Source: Phytoactinopolyspora mesophila (GTDB lineage Bacteria > Actinomycetota > Actinomycetes > Jiangellales > Jiangellaceae). Taken from it: 64,000 nucleotides of DNA. Below, in pieces: positions 52,543 to 61,028 of this stretch (positions are counted from its first letter, which is position 1; the number at the start of each line of letters is the position of its first letter). Below the pieces are notes generated by a model. It worked only from the letters and a program-made list of their open reading frames with translations. It ran no database searches and was not told the DNA's origin. Position numbers and translations under genes: made by a program. Location: NCBI RefSeq assembly GCF_010122465.1, contig NZ_WLZY01000007.1, positions 162,934-226,933 on the forward strand, given 5' to 3'.

Positions 52543-53087
52543 GACGACGCCCCGGGAGAGGTTCCGAGATCCAGCAGGCCAGGTGGCGGGTCGACGACGA
52601 CCCGACCGGCGTCTACGTCGACCTCTGGCACGATCTGCGCGACGAACGGGACAAGCACCTGCGCACCGTCGGGCGTGGTCACCGTGAGCATGTCCTGGCC
52701 CGGACCGTGCCGGACGTGACTGACCTCGCCCACGTCCGTGCCGTCGGGCGTCACCACCCGCAAGCCGAGCAGTTGGTGGTCGAAGTACTCGTCGGGGTCG
52801 TCCGGGGTGACGTCGTCGTCGATCTCCACCTGAAGACTCAGACCGCGCAAAGTCTCCGCCTCCGAGCGGTCGGTGATGCCGTCGAACTCGACGAGCAACC
52901 GGCCCTGGTGCCAGCGCACCTTGCGCACTATCAGGGAGCGCTCCAGGCGCGGTCCCGAGCGGGGGGCAGACGTCTGCAGGACCGCTCCGGCGGCAAAACG
53001 CTCATCCGGCACGTCCGTGCGGACGTCGACAGTCACCTCTCCGCGCACACCGTGCGCGCGGCCGATGACTCCCACCGTGACGATCAC
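52539..53087 (-). CDS. rimM: Ribosome maturation factor RimM
   Basis: 182 aa. N-terminal RimM domain ([21 protein letters not shown]) and C-terminal PRC barrel ([24 protein letters not shown]). It assists 30S head assembly with S19. GTG at 53087 has GGAGAGGAGG upstream. Confidence 0.93.
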   Translation of the reverse strand: MIVTVGVIGRAHGVRGEVTVDVRTDVPDERFAAGAVLQTSAPRSGPRLERSLIVRKVRWHQGRLLVEFDGITDRSEAETLRGLSLQVEIDDDVTPDDPDEYFDHQLLGLRVVTPDGTDVGEVSHVRHGPGQDMLTVTTPDGAQVLVPFVAQIVPEVDVDAGRVVVDPPPGLLDLGTSPGASS

Positions 53088-53233
53088 CGGGCCTCCTCTC
53101 CCTCACAACACAAGCGGGCGGCGGGTCCGCGGCGCTTCGAAGCAGAAGCTATCGCATGCCCGGCCAGCGTCCAGCGCAGGACACGAGGACAACGAGCGTC
53201 CTGAGTTCGATGCCTCAGGCCCCGGCACAAGAA

Positions 53234-53273
53234 AGCGCCCGCGCCAGGGTCTCCCTCTGCTGGCGCGGGCGCT
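53234..53273 (-). terminator. Hairpin between the KH-protein gene and rimM
   Basis: A perfect 14-bp stem AGCGCCCGCGCCAG (53234-53247) with 53260-53273, 12-nt loop. It lies in the 253-bp gap after the KH gene, the largest gap in this ribosomal run, and may split the run into two transcription units. The rest of the gap shows nothing notable. Confidence 0.6.
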
Positions 53274-53340
53274 CATGTCGGGCGCCGGCTTCCCGCGCTG
53301 GCTTCAGCGCGTTCGGCGTTGGCTCAACGTGCCCGGCTTG

Positions 53341-53574
53341 TCACTCGTCCACGTCGACGAAGTCGATCCGCACGCGGTCGTTCGCCAACGCCGCAATGAC
53401 AGTGCGGAACGCAGTAGCGGTCCGGCCACCACGTCCGATCACCTTGCCGAGATCATCCGGGTGAACGTGCACCTCCAGCAGACGGCCGCGCCGCTGCTGC
53501 CGAGAACGCACCGACACGTCATCTGGATGCTCGACGATTCCTGTGACGAGATGCTCGAGTGCCTGAGCAAGCAT
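53341..53574 (-). CDS. KH-domain RNA-binding protein (KhpA family)
   Basis: 77 aa with one KH domain. The GxxG loop is VIGRGGRTA (about residue 48). KhpA proteins bind many RNAs and affect cell elongation or ribosome assembly in several bacteria. Position between rpsP and rimM is conserved. Confidence 0.9.
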   Translation of the reverse strand: MLAQALEHLVTGIVEHPDDVSVRSRQQRRGRLLEVHVHPDDLGKVIGRGGRTATAFRTVIAALANDRVRIDFVDVDE

Positions 53575-53584
53575 GGGTCAGGCC

Positions 53585-54205
53585 TCATTCCGCCTTGGGC
53601 TCGGCAGCCGCGGCTTCGGCCGACGCGGTGTCGTCCTTGGCCTCAGCGGCAGGCTTCTCGTCCTTGGCCTCAGCGGCAGGTTTCTCGTCCTTGGCCTCGG
53701 CGGCAGGCTTCTCGTCCTTGGCTGCCTTCTTGGCCGGCTTCTCCGCCGCGGTGTCGTCAGCCTTGGCGTCGTCGGCCTTGTCGGCAGGCTTCTCGTCCTT
53801 CGGCTTGGCCGCCTTCTTCGCCGTCTTCTTCTTCGGCGTGGTGGCCTCGCCCTTCGGCTCGCCGTGGACCTCGGCCAGCGCGGCGTCGAACGCGGCGCGC
53901 TTGTCGGCCTTGGGCTCCGGAAGCTGGAGCGAGCCCTCGGCGCCAGGCAGGCCCTTGAACTTCTGCCAGTCTCCAGTCACCTTCAGAATGGCCATGACCG
54001 GCTCTGTGGGCTGAGCACCGACGCCGAGCCAGTACTGGGCCCGCTCGGAGTCAACCTTGATGAGGCTCGGCTGGAGCTTCGGGTTGTACAGGCCGATTTC
54101 CTCAATGGCCCGGCCGTCGCGCCGGGTACGGGAATCGGCGACGATGATGCGGTAATGCGGGGAGCGGATCTTTCCCATCCGCTTGAGCTTGATCTTGACA
54201 GCCAC
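53585..54205 (-). CDS. rpsP: 30S ribosomal protein S16 with extended acidic/basic tail
   Basis: 206 aa, against 80-150 in most bacteria. Residues 1-80 are S16 ([36 protein letters not shown]...). The rest is a Lys/Ala/Glu/Asp-rich tail containing the nonapeptide AEAKDEKPA in tandem. Similar but shorter Ala/Lys tails occur in other actinobacterial S16 proteins. GTG at 54205 follows AGGAG by about 12 bp. First gene of the rpsP-KH pair. Confidence 0.93.
   Translation of the reverse strand: MAVKIKLKRMGKIRSPHYRIIVADSRTRRDGRAIEEIGLYNPKLQPSLIKVDSERAQYWLGVGAQPTEPVMAILKVTGDWQKFKGLPGAEGSLQLPEPKADKRAAFDAALAEVHGEPKGEATTPKKKTAKKAAKPKDEKPADKADDAKADDTAAEKPAKKAAKDEKPAAEAKDEKPAAEAKDEKPAAEAKDDTASAEAAAAEPKAE
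53631..53711. repeat. 27-bp tandem repeat in rpsP
   Basis: Three 27-bp units (53631-53657, 53658-53684, 53685-53711; unit begins TCGTCCTTGGCCTCAGCGGC) differ by one or two bases, and a fourth partial copy follows. They encode the repeated EKPAAEAKD segment of the S16 tail and keep the frame. Confidence 0.8.
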
Positions 54206-54387
54206 GGGCGTGGAGTCTCCTTGTGGTGTGCGCGCTCGGTTGAAGCATCATCGCCTGAGTGGGGCACCGGCGACGACGATTCGATGGACTCGGCGATTCG
54301 CGGGTGAGAGGGGCCGCACGAAAGCCGGTTCAGCCCGACATTGTGCCAGATCCGCGGGCCAATACCCAAACGCGGCAGAGTGCGCCG

Positions 54388-54606
54388 TCAGTGGCGGGTG
54401 CTGACCGCGCTGGCCCGAACTCCGGCCGCGGCACGCGACAGCCAGGTGGCGGCACGGCCCAGGCGATCGGACCACCGCCGAAGCCGGCGTGCCCGAGACA
54501 ATTCGGCGATGAAGATCTCGTGCCGCATGTCCCGCCGGCGCAGGGCGTCCGGGTGATGCTGACTGATCCGGCCGATGGTCGATGTGGGCTGTTCGAGGGT
54601 GAACAT
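54388..54606 (-). CDS. Small basic protein of unknown function
   Basis: 72 aa, Arg-rich in the second half (RARRLRRWSDRLGRAATWLSRAAAG). An amphipathic helix pattern is visible; no known domain. An AAGGAG ribosome site lies 8 bp before the ATG at 54606, which supports expression. It lies 71 bp downstream of the MFS gene on the same strand. Short Arg-rich proteins of this kind are common in actinobacteria and unassigned. Confidence 0.6.
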   Translation of the reverse strand: MFTLEQPTSTIGRISQHHPDALRRRDMRHEIFIAELSRARRLRRWSDRLGRAATWLSRAAAGVRASAVSTRH

Positions 54607-54677
54607 AGCAGGCACTCCTTGTGATGGTGGGACTCGTCGCGAAGGCGACCATGCGGTTGCTCAGATGACGCGGGCTC

Positions 54678-56108
54678 TCATGCGTCGTGGCTTTCATGGC
54701 CGGGCTGGGTGACGTTGCGTTCCCGGGCTTCAGCCCTGGCTGTTTCGCGCTGCGCCGCCCGCAGCTCCGCGGCGGCCAGCGCACGAGGCGAGACCCGATA
54801 GGCGACCAGGCCGACGGCGACCACACACAGCCCGACGGCGCTGAAGAACACCACCGGCAGGCCAGCTGCGCTCCCGAGCACACCGCCACCCACGGCGCCA
54901 GCGGGAATACCTCCCATACCGATCATCCGGTACGACGCATTGACCCGGCCCAAGAGTTCTTCGGGCACCAGCCGCTGGCGCATCGAGACGACGATGACGT
55001 TGGTGGCCGCACCGCATGCGCCGATCCCGACGGCCGCCGGCACTAGAACAGCGACGCTGGGCGCCACAACCGGCGCCAGCAACAGGCAAGACATGAGCAG
55101 CAGGGCGCCGATCAGCGTCTGCGAAGCGCCGAATTTCCTCGTTACTCTCTCGACCACGAGCGACCCGAGCACGGCGCCCAGGCCGAGCACACTGGCGACG
55201 ATGCCGTACCCGGCGGGTGTGAGGCCGATCTCGGATTCGTCGCCGACAACCCACAGGACGAACACCGCCATGTAGGCGTTGCTGCCGAAGTTGATCAGAC
55301 CGGCGGACGTGGCCAGGTTTCGCAGCAGACTGTGCGCCCAGAGATACCGCAGGCCGGCGCCGATGTCCGCGCGCATCGTCTGCGTCGAGACCGACTCGAC
55401 GCGATGCCGGCCGCGGATGCGCAGCAGCAATAGGCCGGCCAGCGCGTAACAGAGCCCCGCGGCGCCGAACACACTGGCGGCCGCGACCCCGACCAGCACA
55501 CCAGCCAACGGAGCGCCCAGGAAGTTGTTCGCGACCGTCTGCGCCGCGATCAGGCGCCCGTTCGCGTCTCCGAGACGGCTCTTGGGCACGATCATCGGCA
55601 GCATCGACTGCGCCGACGTGTCTGAGAACACCTCGGCGATGCCGACCAGCAGTACCGCCGCGTAGAGGACGGGAAGATTCAGCTCGCCTATCGCCGTGAA
55701 GACGACGGCGAGCAGCAGCCCTGTCGCCCGGCTCCAGCTGGCGACCATCATGATCCGGCGCCGGTCATACCGGTCGGCGACCGCCCCGGCATGCAGGGCG
55801 AACAACAGCCACGGCAGCCAGATGGCGGCGGTGACGAGCGAGACCAGGAACGGCGACCGTGTCACCGTGACAGCCAGCAACGGCCCGCCGATCAGCAGGA
55901 TGCCATCACCCAGATTGGAGATCCCTGATGCGGCCCACAGATGGAGGAATCCACGCCCCAGAGGCGGACGAGACTCGGCCGGCGCGGGTGCGACCGCGGA
56001 GTCATCAACTGCGACGGTGCCGGGCACCGGCGAGGTGCTGGCAGCGGCACCCTCGGCCGGTGGCGCAGAACTGGCGTTCCGGCGGCGGGGCACGCTGAGC
56101 CGCGCCAT
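54678..56108 (-). CDS. MFS transporter (probable efflux)
   Basis: 476 aa, twelve predicted helices after a polar N-terminus of about 55 residues. The loop 2-3 motif (GAVADRYDRRRIMM) is the drug-exporter type, and the second-half repeat contains GASQTLIGALLLMS. Resembles the enterobactin-exporter/MFS_3 type proteins. It starts on the stop of an ArsR-type regulator (TGATG overlap), so the regulator probably governs it in response to the exported compound. Confidence 0.88.
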   Translation of the reverse strand: MARLSVPRRRNASSAPPAEGAAASTSPVPGTVAVDDSAVAPAPAESRPPLGRGFLHLWAASGISNLGDGILLIGGPLLAVTVTRSPFLVSLVTAAIWLPWLLFALHAGAVADRYDRRRIMMVASWSRATGLLLAVVFTAIGELNLPVLYAAVLLVGIAEVFSDTSAQSMLPMIVPKSRLGDANGRLIAAQTVANNFLGAPLAGVLVGVAAASVFGAAGLCYALAGLLLLRIRGRHRVESVSTQTMRADIGAGLRYLWAHSLLRNLATSAGLINFGSNAYMAVFVLWVVGDESEIGLTPAGYGIVASVLGLGAVLGSLVVERVTRKFGASQTLIGALLLMSCLLLAPVVAPSVAVLVPAAVGIGACGAATNVIVVSMRQRLVPEELLGRVNASYRMIGMGGIPAGAVGGGVLGSAAGLPVVFFSAVGLCVVAVGLVAYRVSPRALAAAELRAAQRETARAEARERNVTQPGHESHDA

Positions 56109-56722
56109 CACGACGACGCCCCTTGGTCACCGTGATCTCCGTGGCTGCTGTCCGGACGCTCCGGATCCACGGTGATGGCACCGAGCAGGCGGGCCACCCT
56201 CGCTCCGGCTGGACGCAGCGACGGGTCCGCGTTGCGGGCTTTGAACCGGTCGGTGAGTTCACTCAGCGCCTGGCTCACCTCAGCCAGTTCCTCAGCCGTA
56301 GCCCAGAACACCGACGTGGAGATGGTCGACGCCTGAATCCACTCCAAGGGCTCTTCCGGTCCGCGAGCGAGCCATTCGCGTACCCGCTGCGCGGCTTGGT
56401 CGATCGCCAGCGTCGCGACCTCTCGCAACGCGTAGATCGAAGCTTGGTCCTCGAAGTCGGCCGTAGCCGTGAACGAGTGAATGGCCAGCCGCCACGGCTT
56501 CTCCCGTCCCTGCTGTTCCGCCGGCTCGATGTACCCGTACTTGGCCAGCATCCGCAGGTGAAACGAGCAACTGGCCACGCTCTCCCCGGTCAGCTCCGCA
56601 CAGCGGGTGGCGGTCGCCTGGCCCTCGATCCGGAGCACGTCCAACAGCTCTGCACGCAGCGGGTGCGCCAGCGCGCGCAGCCGCTGCGGATCGGTGATGC
56701 GGGGTTCCTCGTGTCTGGACAT
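56108..56722 (-). CDS. ArsR-like winged-helix transcriptional regulator
   Basis: 204 aa. N-terminal wHTH at about 8-85 (ALAHPLRAELLDVLRIEGQATATRCAELTGESVASCSFHLRMLAKYGYIE), then a helical effector domain. It lacks an obvious Cys metal site (one isolated Cys pair region, VASCSFH) so metal sensing is not evident. The operator-promoter at 56730-56760 has strong dyads. It is co-transcribed with the MFS gene and likely autoregulated. Confidence 0.87.
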   Translation of the reverse strand: MSRHEEPRITDPQRLRALAHPLRAELLDVLRIEGQATATRCAELTGESVASCSFHLRMLAKYGYIEPAEQQGREKPWRLAIHSFTATADFEDQASIYALREVATLAIDQAAQRVREWLARGPEEPLEWIQASTISTSVFWATAEELAEVSQALSELTDRFKARNADPSLRPAGARVARLLGAITVDPERPDSSHGDHGDQGASS

Positions 56723-56729
56723 GACACTA

Positions 56730-56760
56730 AAGATAGCTTGCTAAAGACTTCTTTAGCAAG
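56730..56760 (-). promoter_or_regulatory. Promoter with overlapping operator dyad for the ArsR-MFS unit
   Basis: A perfect dyad of 10-bp arms, CTTGCTAAAG / CTTTAGCAAG, 4-bp spacer (56737-56760). On the minus strand it overlaps -35 TTGCTA, with 18 bp to -10 TATCTT (56735-56730), which is 7 bp from the ATG, so the mRNA is leaderless. A second dyad AATACT-CCTTT-AGTATT (56772-56788) and a third CTAAAG half-site (56727-56732) lie nearby. Confidence 0.65.
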
Positions 56761-56809
56761 TCTTCTTGCGCAATACTCCTTTAGTATTTTCGGGGCTTAC
56801 GCCCCCTTG

Positions 56810-56902
56810 TCGGTGATCGACAGTGCGTTGTGGTCGCAATCAGGTGATCGACAGGGCCCTGTGGTTGTTGAAGCACGACCGCAACGCACTGTCGATCACC
56901 GA
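56810..56902. repeat. Long palindromic repeat with an internal direct copy
   Basis: A perfect 21-bp inverted repeat (arm TCGGTGATCGACAGTGCGTTG, 56810-56830, with 56882-56902). The loop contains a third, direct partial copy (from about 56843). Same plan and flanking GAAGGGTC as 28543-28635. It lies in the gap between the ArsR gene and the amidohydrolase. Confidence 0.7.
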
Positions 56903-56929
56903 GAAGGGTCGTGACGAGCACAGGGACGA

Positions 56930-57008
56930 CGGCGGGCACAGGTGAGGGCGCGGCAAAGAAGGGCGTAATACGGGGCAAAACGGCGGGCACAGGTGAGGGC
57001 GGGGCAAA
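56930..57008. repeat. Imperfect 28-bp direct repeat, G/A-rich
   Basis: CGGCGGGCACAGGTGAGGGC begins two 28-bp copies, at 56930-56957 and 56981-57008, followed by ACGGCGGG-type shorter units to about 57040. Simple-sequence character; no gene. Part of the 457-bp gap between the ArsR promoter and the amidohydrolase. Confidence 0.5.
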
Positions 57009-57081
57009 ACGGCGGGACAAAACGGCGGGGCAAAGCGGTGAGACACGGCTCGATCTGGTGAACACGGACGACGGCGGCCCA

Positions 57082-57170
57082 GGTGATCGTTGCCGGATTC
57101 TTGTTGCTACCTCACGACAAAACGCCTGGCGACACGTCTGCGGAACGACAAGAATCCGGCGACGATCACC
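57082..57170. repeat. Palindromic repeat, TGATCG-ended
   Basis: A 25-bp near-perfect inverted repeat (GGTGATCGTTGCCGGATTCT, 57082-57101 onward, with 57146-57170; two G-T wobbles). It lies 10 bp before the 3' end of the amidohydrolase gene and could serve as its terminator. Confidence 0.6.
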
Positions 57171-57179
57171 GGCACGAGG

Positions 57180-58256
57180 TCAGCGGATGACGCGGCCGCG
57201 CAGGATGATCCGCCCTGGATCCAGCAGCGTTCGAGGATCTACCCGTGGGTCCTGGGCGTACACACAAATATCCGCCGCGGACCCTTCCTCCAGCAGACCA
57301 CTTCCGCCCAGGAGGTAGGACCGGGCCCGCCAGGACGCGGCCGCCACGGCATCGGCCGCCGGGATACCCGCGGCGGCCAGCTCGATCACCTCTTCGGCGA
57401 TCAGCCCGTGCGGGAGAACTCCGCCGGCGTCGGTCCCGGCGAATACCGGTACGCCCGCGTCGTACGCATTGCGGACGTTCTCATACCGGCGCTCGTGCAG
57501 CTGACGCATGTGTGCGGCGTACGCCGGGAACTTCGCGGCGCCCTGGTCGGCGAAGACCGGGAAGTTGGCTATGTTGACCAGGGTGGGGACCATCGAGACC
57601 CCACGCTCGGCCATCAGCGCGATGTGGTCGTCGGACAGCCCGGTGCCGTGTTCGATACCGTCGATGCCCGCACCGAGCAGGTCGGGCAACGCGTCCTCAC
57701 CGAAGACATGCGCGGTTACCCGTGCCCCCAGCTCATGAGCCCGGGCGATCGCCGCGTCGAGGGCCTCCCGCGGCCAGCACGGTCCGAGATCACCCTTCTC
57801 CCGATCGATCCAGTCGCCGACGATCTTCACCCAGCCGTCACCACGGCGCGCTTCCTGCTCGACGTAGGCAACGAGCTCTTCCGGCTCGATCTCCCAGCCG
57901 AAATTGCGGGTATAACGCTTCGTCCGCGCGATGTGCCGACCCGCGCGGATGATACGCGGCAGGTCGTCACGCTCATCGATCCAGCGAGTGTCGGCCGGTG
58001 ATCCCGCGTCGCGAATGAGCAGGGTTCCGGTGTCGCGATCGGTGAGCGCCTGCTGCTCGGCGACGTCGTCGGGCACCCGGCCGTTGGCATCCAGGCCGAC
58101 ATGGCAGTGCAGGTCGACCAGTCCGGGCAGGATCCAGCCGGTGGCCACGGTCTCCGCCCCGGGCACCGGCTCGTACGTCACTTTGCCGTCGCGCACCCAC
58201 AGTTCACGGTGTTCGGCCTCGGGGAGGACGACGCCCCGCAGGTGCAGCGCAGTCAT
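57180..58256 (-). CDS. Amidohydrolase family protein
   Basis: 358 aa. A TIM-barrel metallohydrolase with HxH in DLHCHVG (about 50), His in VTAHVFGED (about 182) and EHGTGL (about 205), and GTDAGGV (Asp, about 275). Closest to the imidazolonepropionase-like/prolidase-like group; substrate unknown. It begins 3 bp after the ffh stop, so it is co-transcribed with it, an arrangement seen in other actinobacteria. Confidence 0.85.
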   Translation of the reverse strand: MTALHLRGVVLPEAEHRELWVRDGKVTYEPVPGAETVATGWILPGLVDLHCHVGLDANGRVPDDVAEQQALTDRDTGTLLIRDAGSPADTRWIDERDDLPRIIRAGRHIARTKRYTRNFGWEIEPEELVAYVEQEARRGDGWVKIVGDWIDREKGDLGPCWPREALDAAIARAHELGARVTAHVFGEDALPDLLGAGIDGIEHGTGLSDDHIALMAERGVSMVPTLVNIANFPVFADQGAAKFPAYAAHMRQLHERRYENVRNAYDAGVPVFAGTDAGGVLPHGLIAEEVIELAAAGIPAADAVAAASWRARSYLLGGSGLLEEGSAADICVYAQDPRVDPRTLLDPGRIILRGRVIR

Positions 58257-58259
58257 GGG

Positions 58260-59879
58260 TCAGCGGCGGTTGAGGAAGTCGGCGATGTCGTCGGGAAGCT
58301 CGAAATCGGTGACGTCGTCCTTGCCGGTGCCTGCCGAGCCGCCGCCGAACGCGGATGGGACCTGGCCGGGTTCGCCGCCCTGGCCCCGCTTCTCTTCGGC
58401 CGCGGCAAGCTGAGCCGCGCGTTTGGCGGGATTGCCCGAGCGCGCGCCGCGTTTCTTGTCTTTCTTGGACTGCTTCGCCTGACGGCCCTTGGACTTCTTG
58501 CTCACACCGCCGAGCCCGCCGGCGCCTGGCATCCCCGGCATGCCGCCCATGCCAGGAAGCCCGCCCATCTTGCCTTGCGCCGCCTGGCTCATCATGTCGC
58601 GCGCCATGAAGAACCGCTCGACCAGCTGGTTGACCTCGCTGACCTGAGTTCCGGAACCACGGGCAATGCGAGCGCGGCGGGAACCGTTGATGATCTTGGG
58701 GTTCTCGCGCTCCGCGGGGGTCATCGAATAGATGATCGCCTGGACGCGGTCGAGCTCGCTGTCGTCGAAGCTGTCCAGAGCCTCGCGCATCTGCCCGGCT
58801 CCGGGCAACATGCCGAGCAGGCTCTTCAGCGAGCCCATCTTCTTGACCGCCTGCATCTGGTCCAGGAAGTCGTCGAACGTGAAGTTCTTGCCGCCCTTGT
58901 CGGAGAGCTTCCGGGCGATCTTCTCCGCTTGAGAGGCGTCGAAGGCCTTCTCGGCCTGCTCGATCAGAGTGAGCATGTCACCCAGGTCGAGGATGCGCGA
59001 GGCCATCCGCTCCGGGTGGAAGACGTCGAAATCGGCCAGCTTCTCACCCGCCGACGCGAACATCACCGGCCGGCCGGTGACCGAGGCGACCGACAACGCG
59101 GCACCACCACGGGCGTCGCCGTCGAGTTTGGTCAGCACGACCCCGTCGAACCCGACACCGTCGAGGAATGCGTTGGCGGTGTTGACCGCGTCCTGGCCGA
59201 TCATCGCGTCGACGACGAACAGGGTCTCGTCCGGCTTGACCGCATCGCGGATGTCGGCGGCCTGCCGCATCATCTCTTCGTCGACGCCCAGCCGTCCCGC
59301 GGTGTCGACGACGACCACGTCGTAGAGCTTGCTGCGGGCTTGCTCGACACCGGTGCGTGCCACCGCAACCGGATCGCCCGCGCCGTTGCCCGGCTCCGGC
59401 GCCCACACCGCGACACCGGCCTGTTCACCCACCACCTGCAGCTGGTTGACGGCATTGGGCCGCTGAAGGTCGGCGGCCACCAGCAACGGGTTCTTGCCCT
59501 GGCCTTTGAGCCACAGGGCGAGCTTGCCCGCCAGCGTCGTCTTACCGGCACCCTGCAGGCCGGCCAGCATGATGACCGAGGGCGGCTGTTTGGCAAAGCG
59601 CAGCCGACGGGTCTCTCCGCCGAGGATCTGAACGAGCTCCTCGTTGACGATCTTGATGACCTGCTGGGCAGGGTTGAGCGCCTCAGACACCTCAGCGCCG
59701 CGGGCACGTTCCTTGACCGCGGCGATGAACTCCTTCACCACCGGCAGCGCGACGTCGGCCTCCAGCAGCGCGATGCGGATCTCGCGAGCGGTGGCGTCGA
59801 TGTCAGCTTCGGATAGCTTGCCTTTTCCGCGCAGGGTCTTGAACGTCGTGGTCAGACGATCGGTAAGAGTGGCGAACAC
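58260..59879 (-). CDS. ffh: Signal recognition particle protein Ffh
   Basis: 539 aa, longer than E. coli Ffh (453). N domain, then GTPase: GLQGAGKTTLAGKLA (about 105), DTAGRLGVDEEM (about 193), TKLDGDARGGAALS (about 252). The C-terminal M domain is Met-rich (SMTPAERENPKIINGSRRARIA; Met-rich finger) with a Gly/Met-rich stretch and an extra acidic tail. It binds SRP RNA and signal sequences. GTG at 59879. Confidence 0.95.
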   Translation of the reverse strand: MFATLTDRLTTTFKTLRGKGKLSEADIDATAREIRIALLEADVALPVVKEFIAAVKERARGAEVSEALNPAQQVIKIVNEELVQILGGETRRLRFAKQPPSVIMLAGLQGAGKTTLAGKLALWLKGQGKNPLLVAADLQRPNAVNQLQVVGEQAGVAVWAPEPGNGAGDPVAVARTGVEQARSKLYDVVVVDTAGRLGVDEEMMRQAADIRDAVKPDETLFVVDAMIGQDAVNTANAFLDGVGFDGVVLTKLDGDARGGAALSVASVTGRPVMFASAGEKLADFDVFHPERMASRILDLGDMLTLIEQAEKAFDASQAEKIARKLSDKGGKNFTFDDFLDQMQAVKKMGSLKSLLGMLPGAGQMREALDSFDDSELDRVQAIIYSMTPAERENPKIINGSRRARIARGSGTQVSEVNQLVERFFMARDMMSQAAQGKMGGLPGMGGMPGMPGAGGLGGVSKKSKGRQAKQSKKDKKRGARSGNPAKRAAQLAAAEEKRGQGGEPGQVPSAFGGGSAGTGKDDVTDFELPDDIADFLNRR

Positions 59880-59977
59880 GTGGACTTAGACCTCACGTTC
59901 GGTGAAAGCAGGTGTCTGGCAAGGGTAACTCACGCCGGGCAGCCGCGCCGAACACCGTACGCCGACTCGCCCGCCCG

Positions 59978-60023
59978 TGCGTCCTGCACATCGTGCGTCC
60001 GGGGCCCCGGTCTGCAGGACGCA
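59978..60023 (-). terminator. Hairpin downstream of the crotonase gene
   Basis: A perfect 11-bp stem TGCGTCCTGCA (59978-59988) with TGCAGGACGCA (60013-60023), 24-nt GC-rich loop. It lies just past the crotonase stop and before the ffh promoter on the same strand. Confidence 0.55.
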
Positions 60024-60030
60024 ACGGAGG

Positions 60031-60828
60031 TCAGCGGAACCGGCCGAAGTCAGGGTCTCGTTTCTCGGCGAATGCCCGCGCGCCTTCCATGCCCTCTTCG
60101 CTGGTTGTGAAGAGTTCGAGCCCGTCGAAAGCGAGGTGCGAAAGCCCGCTCTGGTGATCGGTGTCGGCATTGAACGAGTGCTTCACGAAGCGCAGCGCCG
60201 TAGGTGAGTAGCCGGCCATCTTCCGCCCCCACGCGAGGGCCGTCTCCAACAATTGATCGGCCGGCACCACCTCGTTGACCAGACCCCATCGCTCGGCGGT
60301 GTCAGCATCGTAGAGATCCAGCAGGAACCAGATCTGCCGAGCACGCTTCTCCCCCACGACGCGAGCCAGGTAGGCCGTGCCGAACCCCGCGTCGAACGAA
60401 CCCACACGAGGTCCGGACTGGCCGAACCGGGCGTGCTCGGCAGCTATAGACAGGTCACACAACACGTGCAGCACGTGCCCGCCGCCTACGGCCACGCCGT
60501 TCACCGCCGCGATCACCGGCTTGGGCACGTCGCGGATCATGCGGTGCAGCCGCTCGATCTCGAACGTTCCCCACTCCGTCTCACCGTAGCCGCCGGTCTC
60601 CGCCCGTTCTTTCACGTCACCACCGGCGCAGAACGCCTTCTCGCCCGCGCCGGTCAGCACGATCACGGCGACCTCGCGGCTCGCCCAGGCCGTCTTGAAT
60701 GCGCTGATCAGCTCGTCGACCGTGCGGCCACGGAACGCGTTGTAACGATCCGGCCGGTCGATGGTGATGACCGCGACGCCGCCGTCGTGCACCTCGTACC
60801 GGACGTCGGTGAAATCCTCGACCTTCAT
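60031..60828 (-). CDS. Crotonase, MenB/BadI-like (ring hydrolase/dihydroxynaphthoyl-CoA synthase type)
   Basis: 265 aa. Oxyanion-hole segments CAGGDVKE (about 70) and AAVNGVAVGGGHVLHVLCDLSIA (about 105). The stretch SGPRVGSFDAGFGTAYLARVVGEKRARQIWFLLDLYDADTAERWGLVNEVVPAD follows the MenB/BadI branch, not general enoyl-CoA hydratases. BadI opens 2-ketocyclohexanecarboxyl-CoA; MenB builds naphthoquinone. With a thiolase, SDR and PaaX nearby, a ring-opening role is the better guess. ATG at 60828 has GGAGAGG upstream. Confidence 0.8.
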   Translation of the reverse strand: MKVEDFTDVRYEVHDGGVAVITIDRPDRYNAFRGRTVDELISAFKTAWASREVAVIVLTGAGEKAFCAGGDVKERAETGGYGETEWGTFEIERLHRMIRDVPKPVIAAVNGVAVGGGHVLHVLCDLSIAAEHARFGQSGPRVGSFDAGFGTAYLARVVGEKRARQIWFLLDLYDADTAERWGLVNEVVPADQLLETALAWGRKMAGYSPTALRFVKHSFNADTDHQSGLSHLAFDGLELFTTSEEGMEGARAFAEKRDPDFGRFR

Positions 60829-60868
60829 ACCTCTCCTCACTCGTGCTGCCTACGCCGTGCTGGTCTCG

Positions 60869-60984
60869 AACGCTGGTGGTTGAACGAACGCTGGTGGTTG
60901 GAGGCCGGCCCCGCCCGCGGACTCGCTCGTACCTCGCTCGCCGATGCCCGACCGAACCCGGCCGGCGTCCAACCACCAGCGTTC
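60869..60984. repeat. Inverted and tandem repeat between thiolase and crotonase genes
   Basis: The 17-bp arm GAACGCTGGTGGTTGGA occurs at 60886-60902 and inverted at 60968-60984. A tandem direct copy of its first 15 bases precedes it (from 60869). The direct-plus-inverted design resembles the repeats at 28543 and 56810, with an unrelated arm. The rest of the 200-bp gap shows no gene. Confidence 0.65.
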
Positions 60985-61028
60985 TCACCTCGCGTAGCGG
61001 CGGTCTGGTTCACAACAACCGACCCGAC

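Noticed and set aside
60031-60828. MenB of menaquinone synthesis
   Set aside because: No other men gene is near; a thiolase, SDR and PaaX regulator are. Kept as MenB/BadI-like without a symbol.
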